From CAWBCI01 sp963787195 (GTDB taxonomy: Bacteria; Bacteroidota; Bacteroidia; Bacteroidales; JAGOPY01): DNA of 64,000 nucleotides. The position numbers and the translations under genes are program-made. Below the pieces are notes generated by a model. The model saw only the letters and a list, made by a program, of their open reading frames with translations, had not been told where the DNA came from and searched no databases. This document shows, piece after piece, positions 44,677 through 52,583 of the stretch. The stretch is from assembly GCA_963787195.1 (NCBI GenBank), contig CAWBCI010000042.1, forward strand, positions 1-64,000. Reading direction: 5' to 3'. How positions within the stretch are numbered: the first letter of the stretch is position 1; each line of letters starts with the position of its first letter.

Positions 44677-46119
44677 ATGAAAAAAGCAAGTCTTATCATT
44701 ATTAGTATCTCCTTGCTTATTTTCTCTTCCTGTATGAAGAAAGAACAGAACTCCAGGGTCATAATTAGTGGAAAGATTAAGAACCCGGTTTCTGAAATGG
44801 TCTCCTTTTCTGTCCCAGGTATCACAGGAACCTATCTATCAGATACTGCCCTGTTGGATGAGCAGGGTGAATTCAAAACGAGTTTTGAGCTTGATAAATG
44901 CCGGCCTGTAGTATTCACAGTGGGTGAGAAAATTTCGTATATGTATCTCTGTCCGGGAGATTCCATCCATATTAGCCTGAACGCCGAAGCTTTCGATGAA
45001 ATCATTAAGTATGAGGGTGTAGGGGCTGAAAAGAATAATTTCATGGCGGAATACTTCATTAAATACGAAGATTTACAGAACCAGGATATCCCCGACTTTT
45101 ACGCCTTAAGAGACACAATGCCCGGTGTTTTTATGGCTATGGCTGAAAAGCAAAAGTCAGATGCTACGGCATTTCTGAATAAAGCCATGGAACAAAACAA
45201 CTTCCCACAGACATTTATTTCCTATATGAAAACAAGGATATATTTCAGCTGGGTTAACAACCTTCAGATGTTTGACCTCAGAATTGGCAACGATACTTCA
45301 GAGAATATTAAGTCATGGAACAGGAAAATTCATAGGATCATTACCGATGCAGCAAAGTTCAAAGATTCAGATTATTTAGCCCAGGAATATCAAAGCTGGC
45401 TTACCTATATACTCGGGAGCAACATCTATAAGCAAATTTATGATTCTATACCGAAGTACGATAGGAGAATCTATGATTCTTTGCTGTATAAATGTATGGA
45501 AAGTATCCTGACACCTTATGCCATGCAGCTCTACATTTATAAAACAGCTGTTGGTTATGCTGAACGCCAAGAGTTAGAGCATTATAAAAGTTTAATGCCT
45601 GAGATCGGGAAATATGTCACCGATACGATATTGAAAAAAGACTTGGAGGATAAATACGATGAAAAGCTGTTTAAACTCAACCAGGCTTTGCCTGAATACA
45701 CGGTTTTATACAACCTGGATGATGAGGACTTGCAATCGCTGACATTGGATAATGTTCTGGCAAAATACAAAGGCAAGGTAATCTACCTCGACTTTTGGTC
45801 ATACTGGTGCGGGCCCTGTAAGGCCGAAATGCCGAATTCGGCTTCGCTTGCAAAAAAGCTGAAAGATGAAGAAGTTGTATTTCTTTATGTGAATGTTGAC
45901 AATGATGCCGCTTTATGGGAAAATATGATCCGGATCTTGCACTTGCATGGAATACATTATCGTCTGGGCAGGAATACCAGCAAGCCGGCGCTTGAAAAAT
46001 ATGATGTTCTATATATCCCGCATTATGTCCTGTTCGACATGGAGGGCCAGTTGGTGAAGAACAACATGTCAAGCCCCGGTGATCCTGAAACTGAAAAGAT
46101 GATCAGAGAACTTTTGTGA
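44677..46119 (+). CDS. TlpA-like thioredoxin lipoprotein with DUF4369-type N-terminus
   Basis: A 480-residue protein with a lipoprotein signal (MKKASLIIISISLLIFSSC, Cys19). Residues about 28-110 form a beta domain of the DUF4369 kind (VIISGKIKNPVSEMVSF), followed by a helical region about 130-330. The C-terminal thioredoxin domain from about 350 has the redox site Cys378-Gly-Pro-Cys381 in DFWSYWCGPCKAEMP. It should reduce or exchange disulfides in the periplasm, like TlpA/ResA proteins. Substrates are unknown. It stands alone, 190 bp after the tRNA-Gln terminator. Confidence 0.88.
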   Translation: MKKASLIIISISLLIFSSCMKKEQNSRVIISGKIKNPVSEMVSFSVPGITGTYLSDTALLDEQGEFKTSFELDKCRPVVFTVGEKISYMYLCPGDSIHISLNAEAFDEIIKYEGVGAEKNNFMAEYFIKYEDLQNQDIPDFYALRDTMPGVFMAMAEKQKSDATAFLNKAMEQNNFPQTFISYMKTRIYFSWVNNLQMFDLRIGNDTSENIKSWNRKIHRIITDAAKFKDSDYLAQEYQSWLTYILGSNIYKQIYDSIPKYDRRIYDSLLYKCMESILTPYAMQLYIYKTAVGYAERQELEHYKSLMPEIGKYVTDTILKKDLEDKYDEKLFKLNQALPEYTVLYNLDDEDLQSLTLDNVLAKYKGKVIYLDFWSYWCGPCKAEMPNSASLAKKLKDEEVVFLYVNVDNDAALWENMIRILHLHGIHYRLGRNTSKPALEKYDVLYIPHYVLFDMEGQLVKNNMSSPGDPETEKMIRELL

Positions 46120-46491
46120 TACATTTCAGATTTCAGAATTTTTATGATGTAAGAAATTTGATTTAGGCTTTTTCGTAATTAAGTGATGAGGAAGTCACTG
46201 ATCTGAGTAATTGATTAGTAAGTAAATTGAATATTCCGTCTTTTTTAAATCAAATAAGCTTAAAAGCATTTTCCGAAAGCATAATTAAACGTTTTTGAAT
46301 TTCTATTCTCATTTTAATTTTTCTCATATTTATCTTTTAAAAAAAAATTAAAACTAACGAAATTCAATAAATTTAATTTCTTAAATCAATGCTCAATTCG
46401 TCAATCTGAAATCTGAAATGACATTTCATTTGTATTTTAAAATTCCTTATCTTGCATACTTTAGGCCAAACCTTAACGAACATTTTAAATT
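46120..46491. other. AT-rich intergenic region bracketed by inverted heptamers
   Basis: Two ATTTCAG units at 46123-46136 and their complement (AATCTGA, AATCTGA-type, 46404-46417) enclose about 265 bases with no reading frame or RNA I can recognise. The arrangement is like that around the four-helix genes but without a gene inside. Confidence 0.5.
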
Positions 46492-47412
46492 ATGAAAGCA
46501 ATCATCATTTTAATTTCAGGGCTGTTAATCAGTACTTTGGTTTACCCGCAGGTAAATTATCCCATTCCCCAGAACAGTAACTCTGAATGGAAAATCTGGA
46601 ACAGCACCTGGGAGCCTATGCCATTCTGGCAATCAAGCTATGATTTCAGAGTGTTTGTATCAGGGGACACTACGGTTAATGGCAAGGTATATAGCAGGCT
46701 GTTAAGCTCCGGCTTGCATACTATAGAATATCAGGGGGTAGGGAATTCATGGCCTTTTGAAAACAGTTTCTATGCATTTATTCGCACCGATTCGGCCCGT
46801 ACTTATATGCTTTTGGACGGGCAGGATGAATTGCTCTATGATTTTTCCCTGCATGCCGGCGACACCTTGCCAGAAACTATGATAAATGGGAATACGGTGG
46901 TAATATCCTCAGTCGATTCAGTATTGGTAGATGGTAAATATTTAAAAAGATTTAATATCTACGATTCTATAAACGAAGATTTAATGTCGCATTGGTATAT
47001 TGAAGGTATAGGTCATGAATTCGGCCTGATTGAACCAATGTACATGATGCTGGATAACGGAAATGGATTTGAATGTTATGCTGAAGACTATGTCCCGCTT
47101 TTTCCCGAAGGAAGCACCTGTGACCTTACGGTAGGTATCGATGAAAACTCCCCCGTAGAAATGATGATCAATGTTTATCCGAATCCTTCAAAAGGAAAGA
47201 TTACTCTTTCATTTAATTCTGATTATGAAAAAAATATTAATCTGAAAATAGTTGGAATACTGGGTGAAACCCTTGTGGATACTCCCTGGAAGCTTAATAA
47301 AGGATTGAATGAAATGAAACTGGATTTATCATCGGCAGAAACAGGAATTTTTACAGCGATTTTACAGAACGGGACCTTCTTCATCCAAAAGAAATTTATG
47401 CTTGTTAATTAA
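46492..47412 (+). CDS. Secreted protein with T9SS C-terminal sorting domain
   Basis: A 306-residue protein with a signal peptide (MKAIIILISGLLISTLVYPQ). The last 80 residues are a Por/T9SS type A sorting domain: VYPNPSKGKITLSF, then LKIVGILGETLVD, and a final strand FIQKKFMLVN. This domain guides export across the outer membrane and is then removed. The middle 200 residues (WKIWNSTWEPMPFWQSSYDF; FVSGDTTVNGKVYSRLLSSG; WYIEGIGHEFGLIEPM) match a common Bacteroidota secreted module without known function. No T9SS machinery genes are in the window. Confidence 0.87.
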   Translation: MKAIIILISGLLISTLVYPQVNYPIPQNSNSEWKIWNSTWEPMPFWQSSYDFRVFVSGDTTVNGKVYSRLLSSGLHTIEYQGVGNSWPFENSFYAFIRTDSARTYMLLDGQDELLYDFSLHAGDTLPETMINGNTVVISSVDSVLVDGKYLKRFNIYDSINEDLMSHWYIEGIGHEFGLIEPMYMMLDNGNGFECYAEDYVPLFPEGSTCDLTVGIDENSPVEMMINVYPNPSKGKITLSFNSDYEKNINLKIVGILGETLVDTPWKLNKGLNEMKLDLSSAETGIFTAILQNGTFFIQKKFMLVN

Positions 47413-47474
47413 CAATTTATTGAAGGTTGAAGGATTGAAGGTAGGAGAATGAAAATGAATAATTTACAGCAAAA

Positions 47475-48212
47475 TTGAAAGAGAAAGTCATTCTGAACTG
47501 GAGCGGGGGAAAGGATTCGGCCCTGGCACTTTACAGGATCATGGAAAGTCAACAATACGATATTATGTGCCTGCTGACCACCCTGAGTGAGGAGTACCGG
47601 AGGGTGTCCATGCATGGGGTCAGGCTGGAATTGCTGGAGGCACAGGCGGAAAGTACCGGTCTTCCACTTATAAAGATTTTCCTGCCCGAAATGCCCGATA
47701 TGGCAACTTACGAAAATGCCATGACTTCGACATTGAAGGCTCTGAGGGCCAAAGGAGCCAGCGCATCGGTATTCGGCGATATTTTTCTTGAAGACTTGAG
47801 AAAATACAGGGAAGATAAGCTGGAAGACCTGGATTTAAAAGCACTCTTTCCCCTATGGAAATTGCCTACCACTGAGCTCATCCACGAATTCATCAACCTG
47901 GGTTTCAAGACCATCGTCACTTGTGTAAGTGAAAAACACCTGGATAAGAGTTTTGCGGGCCGGATTATTGATCATGATTTTTTACTGGATTTGCCTGAGG
48001 ATGTTGATCCCTGCGGCGAAAACGGTGAATTTCATACCTTCGTTTTCGACGGCCCCATTTTTAAAAAGCCAATTTCTTTCGAAAAGGGAGAACTTGTGTA
48101 CCGTAAATACAAACCCACCGGTAATGAGGATAATGCTGCCGGCGCCCTGTTTGACAGTGGTTTCTGGTATTGCGATTTAATGCTGAATGAAAAGGAATCC
48201 GGGATCATTTAA
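47475..48212 (+). CDS. Dph6-like ATP pyrophosphatase (diphthine--ammonia ligase family)
   Basis: A 245-residue protein with a PP-loop SGGKDS at residues 10-15 (LNWSGGKDSALALY) that binds ATP. The rest follows the MJ0570/Dph6 family: SMHGVRLELLEAQAESTGLP, VFGDIFLEDLRKYREDK, VDPCGENGEFHTFVFDGP. The only in-frame start before the PP-loop is TTG at 47475; a stop codon lies 15 bases before it. In eukaryotes and archaea Dph6 amidates diphthine on EF-2; bacteria lack diphthamide, so the bacterial role is unknown. Confidence 0.85.
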   Translation: MKEKVILNWSGGKDSALALYRIMESQQYDIMCLLTTLSEEYRRVSMHGVRLELLEAQAESTGLPLIKIFLPEMPDMATYENAMTSTLKALRAKGASASVFGDIFLEDLRKYREDKLEDLDLKALFPLWKLPTTELIHEFINLGFKTIVTCVSEKHLDKSFAGRIIDHDFLLDLPEDVDPCGENGEFHTFVFDGPIFKKPISFEKGELVYRKYKPTGNEDNAAGALFDSGFWYCDLMLNEKESGII

Positions 48213-48226
48213 GATTAATTTTGATT

Positions 48227-48301
48227 ATGTTGAACAAGGGGGTCTACCTGTATCAGGAACCCAATAAGGAGTATTTTAATTATTATTTAAAGGATATTTA
48301 A
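48227..48301 (+). CDS. Possible 24-residue microprotein
   Basis: A short frame, MLNKGVYLYQEPNKEYFNYYLKDI, lies between the pyrophosphatase and ywbE-like genes. TAATTTTGA, a -7-like sequence, ends three bases before it. It is rich in Tyr and could be a leaderless mini-gene, a gene remnant or chance. Nothing else supports it. Confidence 0.2.
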   Translation: MLNKGVYLYQEPNKEYFNYYLKDI

Positions 48302-48361
48302 TAGAAGATTTATAAGTTTGAGCTTTAAATTCATATCCAAAATAGTTTCCTATTCCCCAAA

Positions 48362-48565
48362 ATGGCAAAGTATATGAAAGGTCAGAACCTAAGTGATATC
48401 AAAGCAGGTGACGAAGTAGGGATAGTATTGAAAAAAGACCAGGATGATGGCAATATCACTTATGGTATAGTTCAGAATATCCTCACAAAAAGTTCATATC
48501 ATCCGTATGGAATAAAGGTGAGGCTGACTTCCGGTGAAGTCGGCAGGGTTAAAATAATTAAATAA
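48362..48565 (+). CDS. ywbE: YwbE family protein
   Basis: A 67-residue protein of the YwbE/DUF2196 family: NLSDIKAGDEVGIVLKKDQDDG and GIVQNILTKSSYHPYGIKVRLTSGEVGRVK, with the hallmark HPYGIKVRL. It is predicted to be a small beta-barrel, SH3- or KOW-like. The biochemical function is unknown. Two Met codons (48362 and 48374) could start it; the first gives the usual length. It ends 14 bp before the next gene. Confidence 0.9.
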   Translation: MAKYMKGQNLSDIKAGDEVGIVLKKDQDDGNITYGIVQNILTKSSYHPYGIKVRLTSGEVGRVKIIK

Positions 48566-48579
48566 ACCGGTATGGCTTT

Positions 48580-49050
48580 ATGAAAGCGGCGTCCTTAAAA
48601 GAAATCAAAACAGAACTTGAAACATTGAATCCCAAAAGGGTGCGGGAGCTTTGTATTCGGATGGCTAAGTACAGAAAGGAGAATAAAGAATTGCTTACAT
48701 ATCTTTTATTTGAAGCTTACGATGAAAAGCAATACATCCTGGAAGTAAAATCACAGATTGACGGATTATTTAAGGAAATAAATAAAAGCAATTCCTACCT
48801 GGCGAAAAAAAGTATCCGGAAAATACTCAGGATCACGAATAAATACATTAAATATTCGGGATTAAAGCAAACTGAAGTTGAATTGTTGATACATTTCCTC
48901 AAAGCCTTAAAAATGTCGGGAATTCCCCTGACTCCCAATACGGCCCTTGGAAACATTAACAGCAGGCTGTTCGTTAGAATTGACAAAGCATTGTCGGCCC
49001 TGCATGAAGACTTGCAGTATGATTATTCTGAAGAAATCCGTCTTATATGA
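48580..49050 (+). CDS. Hypothetical helical protein (DUF6155-like)
   Basis: A 156-residue protein, mostly alpha-helical and basic: LKEIKTELETLNPKRVRELCIRMAKYRKENKELLTYLLFEAYDE and SYLAKKSIRKILRITNKYIKYSG. It resembles small Bacteroidota proteins grouped as DUF6155, though I am not sure of the family. No signal peptide, membrane helix or catalytic motif is seen. It lies directly after ywbE and shares an ATGA overlap with the gene fragment that follows. Confidence 0.6.
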   Translation: MKAASLKEIKTELETLNPKRVRELCIRMAKYRKENKELLTYLLFEAYDEKQYILEVKSQIDGLFKEINKSNSYLAKKSIRKILRITNKYIKYSGLKQTEVELLIHFLKALKMSGIPLTPNTALGNINSRLFVRIDKALSALHEDLQYDYSEEIRLI

Positions 49051-49280
49051 AACAAATGCCGGGACATAGTACTCCTTTTTACGATTTCCCTGGAGAGCAT
49101 TATTTTACAAAGAACCCGGAAGGCTTTGTAAAATTCATAGTTGAACCCATATGGACAGTTTCTCTTAAAGAAAAATATATAGCTGATGCTGATCAATTTG
49201 AAAATGTTTTTGAAAATAGCATTAAAAATGCCGGGGATATGATATGCCGAAACCCAATTCAAAGGATCAATACATTTTGA
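49047..49280 (+). pseudogene. Fragment paralogous to the carboxypeptidase-regulatory-domain protein at 50001
   Basis: The 77 residues align with a central part of the protein at 50001-51539: PGHSTPFYDFPGEHYFTKN against PRHSTSFTDFLGNLYFTQN, and VSLKEKYIADADQFENVFEN against VSLKEKDIAEFDQFEKVFEN. After NAGD the similarity stops. There is no signal peptide or plug domain, so this is most likely what is left of a tandem duplicate. It begins at an ATGA overlap with the preceding stop codon, which may be chance. Confidence 0.7.
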
Positions 49281-49383
49281 AATGAAAGACGAACATTATA
49301 TCTTGCTCCCGATTATCGTTTATGAAAAGTTTCAAGGGGGAAAGTGAAAAAGATCATAATTATATAGTTTAATTTAATATTCG

Positions 49384-49914
49384 ATGTGGGAAACTGAATT
49401 TATAATTGCTAAGCAAACTATAGATAGGAAAGTTATTATTATTGTGTCTTTGTTTCTTTTGAATATTGCATTTTTTAAGTTGAATACATTATTTCATTTT
49501 ATACCCAATAAGGATAATTTATCTTATTTGCTGATATGGATAATTATAATGTTGGCCTTACCTTTTTACTTGATTTTTTTCAGTAAAAATTATCGCAATA
49601 TCGGAAGTCTTTTTTTGAGTCCTACCGAATTCCGTTTGGAATATGCCAATAGGAGTGAACAATTTTCACTTAATGAAATGAAATATCTTGAACTTTTTTA
49701 CAGGGGTACAAATGAGGACACCCAAATTCGGAACATGAGACGTTTTGATTTTTTGGGCGGTTCTGGGAATATCCTGGAATTCGATTATAGAAATGAAAAT
49801 TATAAGATTGATATTGTATTTGAAAAAATGAAAGATTATAACAACTTAGTGGATTTATTTAATGAAATAGAGAAAAGAACGGGTTTTAAGCCGAAAATAA
49901 TAAACAGGCTTTAA
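49384..49914 (+). CDS. Hypothetical membrane protein with two N-terminal helices
   Basis: A 176-residue protein with membrane helices at about 18-36 (KVIIIVSLFLLNIAFF) and 47-66 (LLIWIIIMLALPFYLIFF), then a soluble domain of about 100 residues (SLFLSPTEFRLEYANRSEQFSLNEMKYLEL; GNILEFDYRNENYKIDIVFE) that resembles PH-like domains in outline only. I do not recognise the family. A/T content is high compared with neighbours. It is flanked by the paralogue fragment and its intact relative. Confidence 0.65.
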   Translation: MWETEFIIAKQTIDRKVIIIVSLFLLNIAFFKLNTLFHFIPNKDNLSYLLIWIIIMLALPFYLIFFSKNYRNIGSLFLSPTEFRLEYANRSEQFSLNEMKYLELFYRGTNEDTQIRNMRRFDFLGGSGNILEFDYRNENYKIDIVFEKMKDYNNLVDLFNEIEKRTGFKPKIINRL

Positions 49915-50000
49915 AGCTTCAGCCTTAATCCTTATTAAATTAATATTCATAAAGAAACAGTTAGATACAATAAGTAAATTATTAATAAAGTACGATAGAC

Positions 50001-51539
50001 ATGCGCCTCAGAATTTCTTTATTAACAATGATAATCCTGCTTTCCTTTGGAAGGCTATTGGCCCAAACCGCTGAAAACACATCAATTCAGGGTCCGGCAG
50101 CTAAGCATGAACTCAAAGGCCAGCTTTTAGACAGCGATACACAAAGCCCCCTTCCTTACGGAAATATTTACGTACTCCACAAAAACCGCGGGGGTATCAG
50201 CAATGAGAGCGGTTATTATTCAATTGATATTAACGGTTTACATGAAAACGATACGGTCCGTTTCCAATACCTCGGTTATGAAGCCCGCAACCTGTGCATA
50301 GCTGAAGCTGAAAATGACTCCATCATCTTCTTAAAACAAGACTTTTTAAACCTGAATGAAACCCTCATTTACGGGAATCCGCCGGACCCTGAATTCATCG
50401 TTAAAAAAATCCTGGAAAATAAAGATTCCAATTACCGGAAGACGGGCAGTAAAAAGCAAGCTTTCATCCGTCAAAGGGATATTTCCGATATGAACAATTT
50501 CAAGCTCAATTATAAAAAAAGCAGCATCGACGGTTTAGATGAAAAGATGCTGAAAAAGGTAGAAGAGAAAATACCGAGGCATTCCACTTCATTTACCGAT
50601 TTCCTTGGGAACCTGTATTTTACTCAAAACCTGGATGATTCCGTAAAACTGAAGATTGAGCCCATTCATGCCGTATCACTCAAAGAGAAGGATATAGCGG
50701 AATTCGATCAATTTGAGAAGGTCTTTGAGAATGCATTTAAAAGCACGGGAGATAAAGAATACTGGAAAATCAAAACCGGGATTTTCGGGACCAAAATAGA
50801 TCAGTCCGATATGAATAATGATACAATCAAGGACAGCCTGCCCGATAATCAAAGGAATCTGAAATATTTCAGCGGCAATATGCAATCCCAGCTTTATTTC
50901 AGTTCACTTAATGGTAAAGACGATTGGGAATTCCTCTATAAAACCGGAAGATATAATTATAAGCTGGTGGGAGGGACCAGTGTAAATGGGGAGGATGTTT
51001 ATATCATTGACTTCAGTCCCAGGAGCAGCGGGATGTATATTGGCAGGATCTACGTTTCAGCCGGCACTTATGCCCTGCTCAGGGCCGATTACGAGTACGC
51101 CCCCGGAAAAACCGGCAGGGATATTCATCTCTTAGGAGTGGGTTATACCGAAACCCAGTTCAGCGGATCCATCTATTTTGAAAGGAAAAATGACAATTAT
51201 GAACTGAAATATTTCTCAAAGAAAGCGGGGGCAACTGTGAGTTTTGACAGGAACATTGCCTTGTTAAAAAAGAGAAAGAGGACCTTTTTTGATAAGACCC
51301 TCAATGAATTTAAAGTTGGGCTGGATATTAAGGTTGACGAGGAATCATCTTACGAATACCTGGTACTGGATGAAGGATCTCTGACAGAGCCGCAATTTCA
51401 GGACTTTAAACAGCCCGAAAATATGGAGGTAATTTATGTGGATCAGTTTGACGATAATTTATGGAAGGGTTATTCAATAATTGAACCCGTCGAACGCATG
51501 AAGGAATATAAAAAGCAAAAAGTAGATTATACGGAATAA
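50001..51539 (+). CDS. Outer-envelope protein with carboxypeptidase-regulatory-like (CarboxypepD_reg) domain
   Basis: A 512-residue protein with a signal peptide (MRLRISLLTMIILLSFGRLLAQ). Residues about 33-110 form a CarboxypepD_reg-like domain (LKGQLLDSDTQSPLPYGNIYVLHKNRGGISNESGYYSI), used in SusC/TonB-linked and other Bacteroidota envelope proteins. From about 130 the sequence (PEFIVKKILENKDSNY, FIRQRDISDMNNF) matches the DUF5686-like architecture but stops well short of the barrel of that family. A periplasmic or outer-membrane location is inferred. A degenerate duplicate of residues about 190-250 lies upstream at 49047. Confidence 0.75.
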   Translation: MRLRISLLTMIILLSFGRLLAQTAENTSIQGPAAKHELKGQLLDSDTQSPLPYGNIYVLHKNRGGISNESGYYSIDINGLHENDTVRFQYLGYEARNLCIAEAENDSIIFLKQDFLNLNETLIYGNPPDPEFIVKKILENKDSNYRKTGSKKQAFIRQRDISDMNNFKLNYKKSSIDGLDEKMLKKVEEKIPRHSTSFTDFLGNLYFTQNLDDSVKLKIEPIHAVSLKEKDIAEFDQFEKVFENAFKSTGDKEYWKIKTGIFGTKIDQSDMNNDTIKDSLPDNQRNLKYFSGNMQSQLYFSSLNGKDDWEFLYKTGRYNYKLVGGTSVNGEDVYIIDFSPRSSGMYIGRIYVSAGTYALLRADYEYAPGKTGRDIHLLGVGYTETQFSGSIYFERKNDNYELKYFSKKAGATVSFDRNIALLKKRKRTFFDKTLNEFKVGLDIKVDEESSYEYLVLDEGSLTEPQFQDFKQPENMEVIYVDQFDDNLWKGYSIIEPVERMKEYKKQKVDYTE

Positions 51540-51641
51540 AGATTTTCTTAACCTGCCCCTTGAACCTGGCCAGGTCATATAGCCGGTAAACCATCCAATA
51601 ATTATTGCTCATTGTTTAATTAATTAATCAGATTTTATTAA

Positions 51642-51923
51642 TTATTTTCTTCCTTTTTGCTCAACAGTAAAGGGCCCAAACTTGAATCTTACCGGAAAAT
51701 CCTGGCAGCTTTCAGGAATAAATTTGATTATTGTAAAGTTGCCTTCTTTTACAGTATGGATTCTAATAAAGTAAGGGAGGGAAAATTTGAAGGAATCTTT
51801 CTCAACGACAGTCTCCAGCCTGATCCTTCCATCAAAACAGATAGATCCGCACCCATATTTACTGCAGAGTTTGGCTCTGTTGGCCCTGAAACGACAAAAC
51901 ATATAAGCAGGTTTTTCCACCAT
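51642..51923 (-). CDS. Doubtful small protein, 93 residues
   Basis: On the minus strand a frame encodes MVEKPAYMFCRFRANRAKLC and ends FPVRFKFGPFTVEQKGRK. The C-terminal half has strand-like alternation (FSLPYFIRIHTVKEGNFTIIKFIPE). A competing 90-residue frame covers nearly the same bases on the plus strand (51657-51929). I recognise neither. The minus frame looks slightly more protein-like, but both may be non-coding. Confidence 0.3.
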   Translation of the reverse strand: MVEKPAYMFCRFRANRAKLCSKYGCGSICFDGRIRLETVVEKDSFKFSLPYFIRIHTVKEGNFTIIKFIPESCQDFPVRFKFGPFTVEQKGRK

Positions 51924-51929
51924 TTCTGA

Positions 51930-52583
51930 AAGGAAAATATTTTACTAAATAATAATGCTGCAAAAAGCAAGCAGATTCCTCGCTGCGCCCCAGGTCCCTA
52001 GTTCCTATATACATCGTAATCCCGAAAGAAGTGAAGGATATGGTTAATATTTTGAATATAAGGACATTGAGTTTACAAACTTTCTTATTGGCAAGCCCAC
52101 ATTTAAAAGTTATCGAAATTTTCTAAAAAGATATTAACAATTTAATTTTTTTATCATTATAAGTGCTTGTTAGTTAGAAAAGACGTATCTTTATACTCGT
52201 TAATAACTTGTCAAAAAGCTATTAAGTTTTTAAGCCAGCCGTCCGTAAGTTTATAAATCACAGTTTAGGTGTAACTCTATGGTGAGAAAGCACGTATCAG
52301 TCACCATGATTGATATTTGTTTTACTGACCCATCATAAGACAAGCAGGTCAATTAGCTTGACTTATAATGGTTAGGGATCTCAAACCAAAATTATAAAGA
52401 TCATGGATGGTTTTTTGAATGGCCCAGTCTATACATTTTCCAGGTTTAGCCTATACCTTATTTATCCCTTTTTTTTTGTGATTCATATTACTATTTCAGT
52501 TAATACTGATTAGATAGTGTAAATATGTCCAAACATAAAGATATGATTGAAATTACAAGTTCTGATAGGAACCAAACTAATAC
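51930..52583 (+). other. Long, structured leader region before the giant adhesin
   Basis: This 650-base AT-rich gap has no gene I can support. It contains two hairpins: ATGGTGA (52279-52285) with TCACCAT (52301-52307), and a 15-bp stem CATCATAAGACAAGC (52331-52345) with GCTTGACTTATAATG (52356-52370), two mismatches. It could be an RNA leader of the adhesin or hold a terminator/attenuator. Confidence 0.4.

Noticed and set aside
51657..51929. A 90-residue plus-strand protein
   Set aside because: It overlaps an equally weak minus-strand frame, has no recognisable motif and no promoter; neither is firmly supported.
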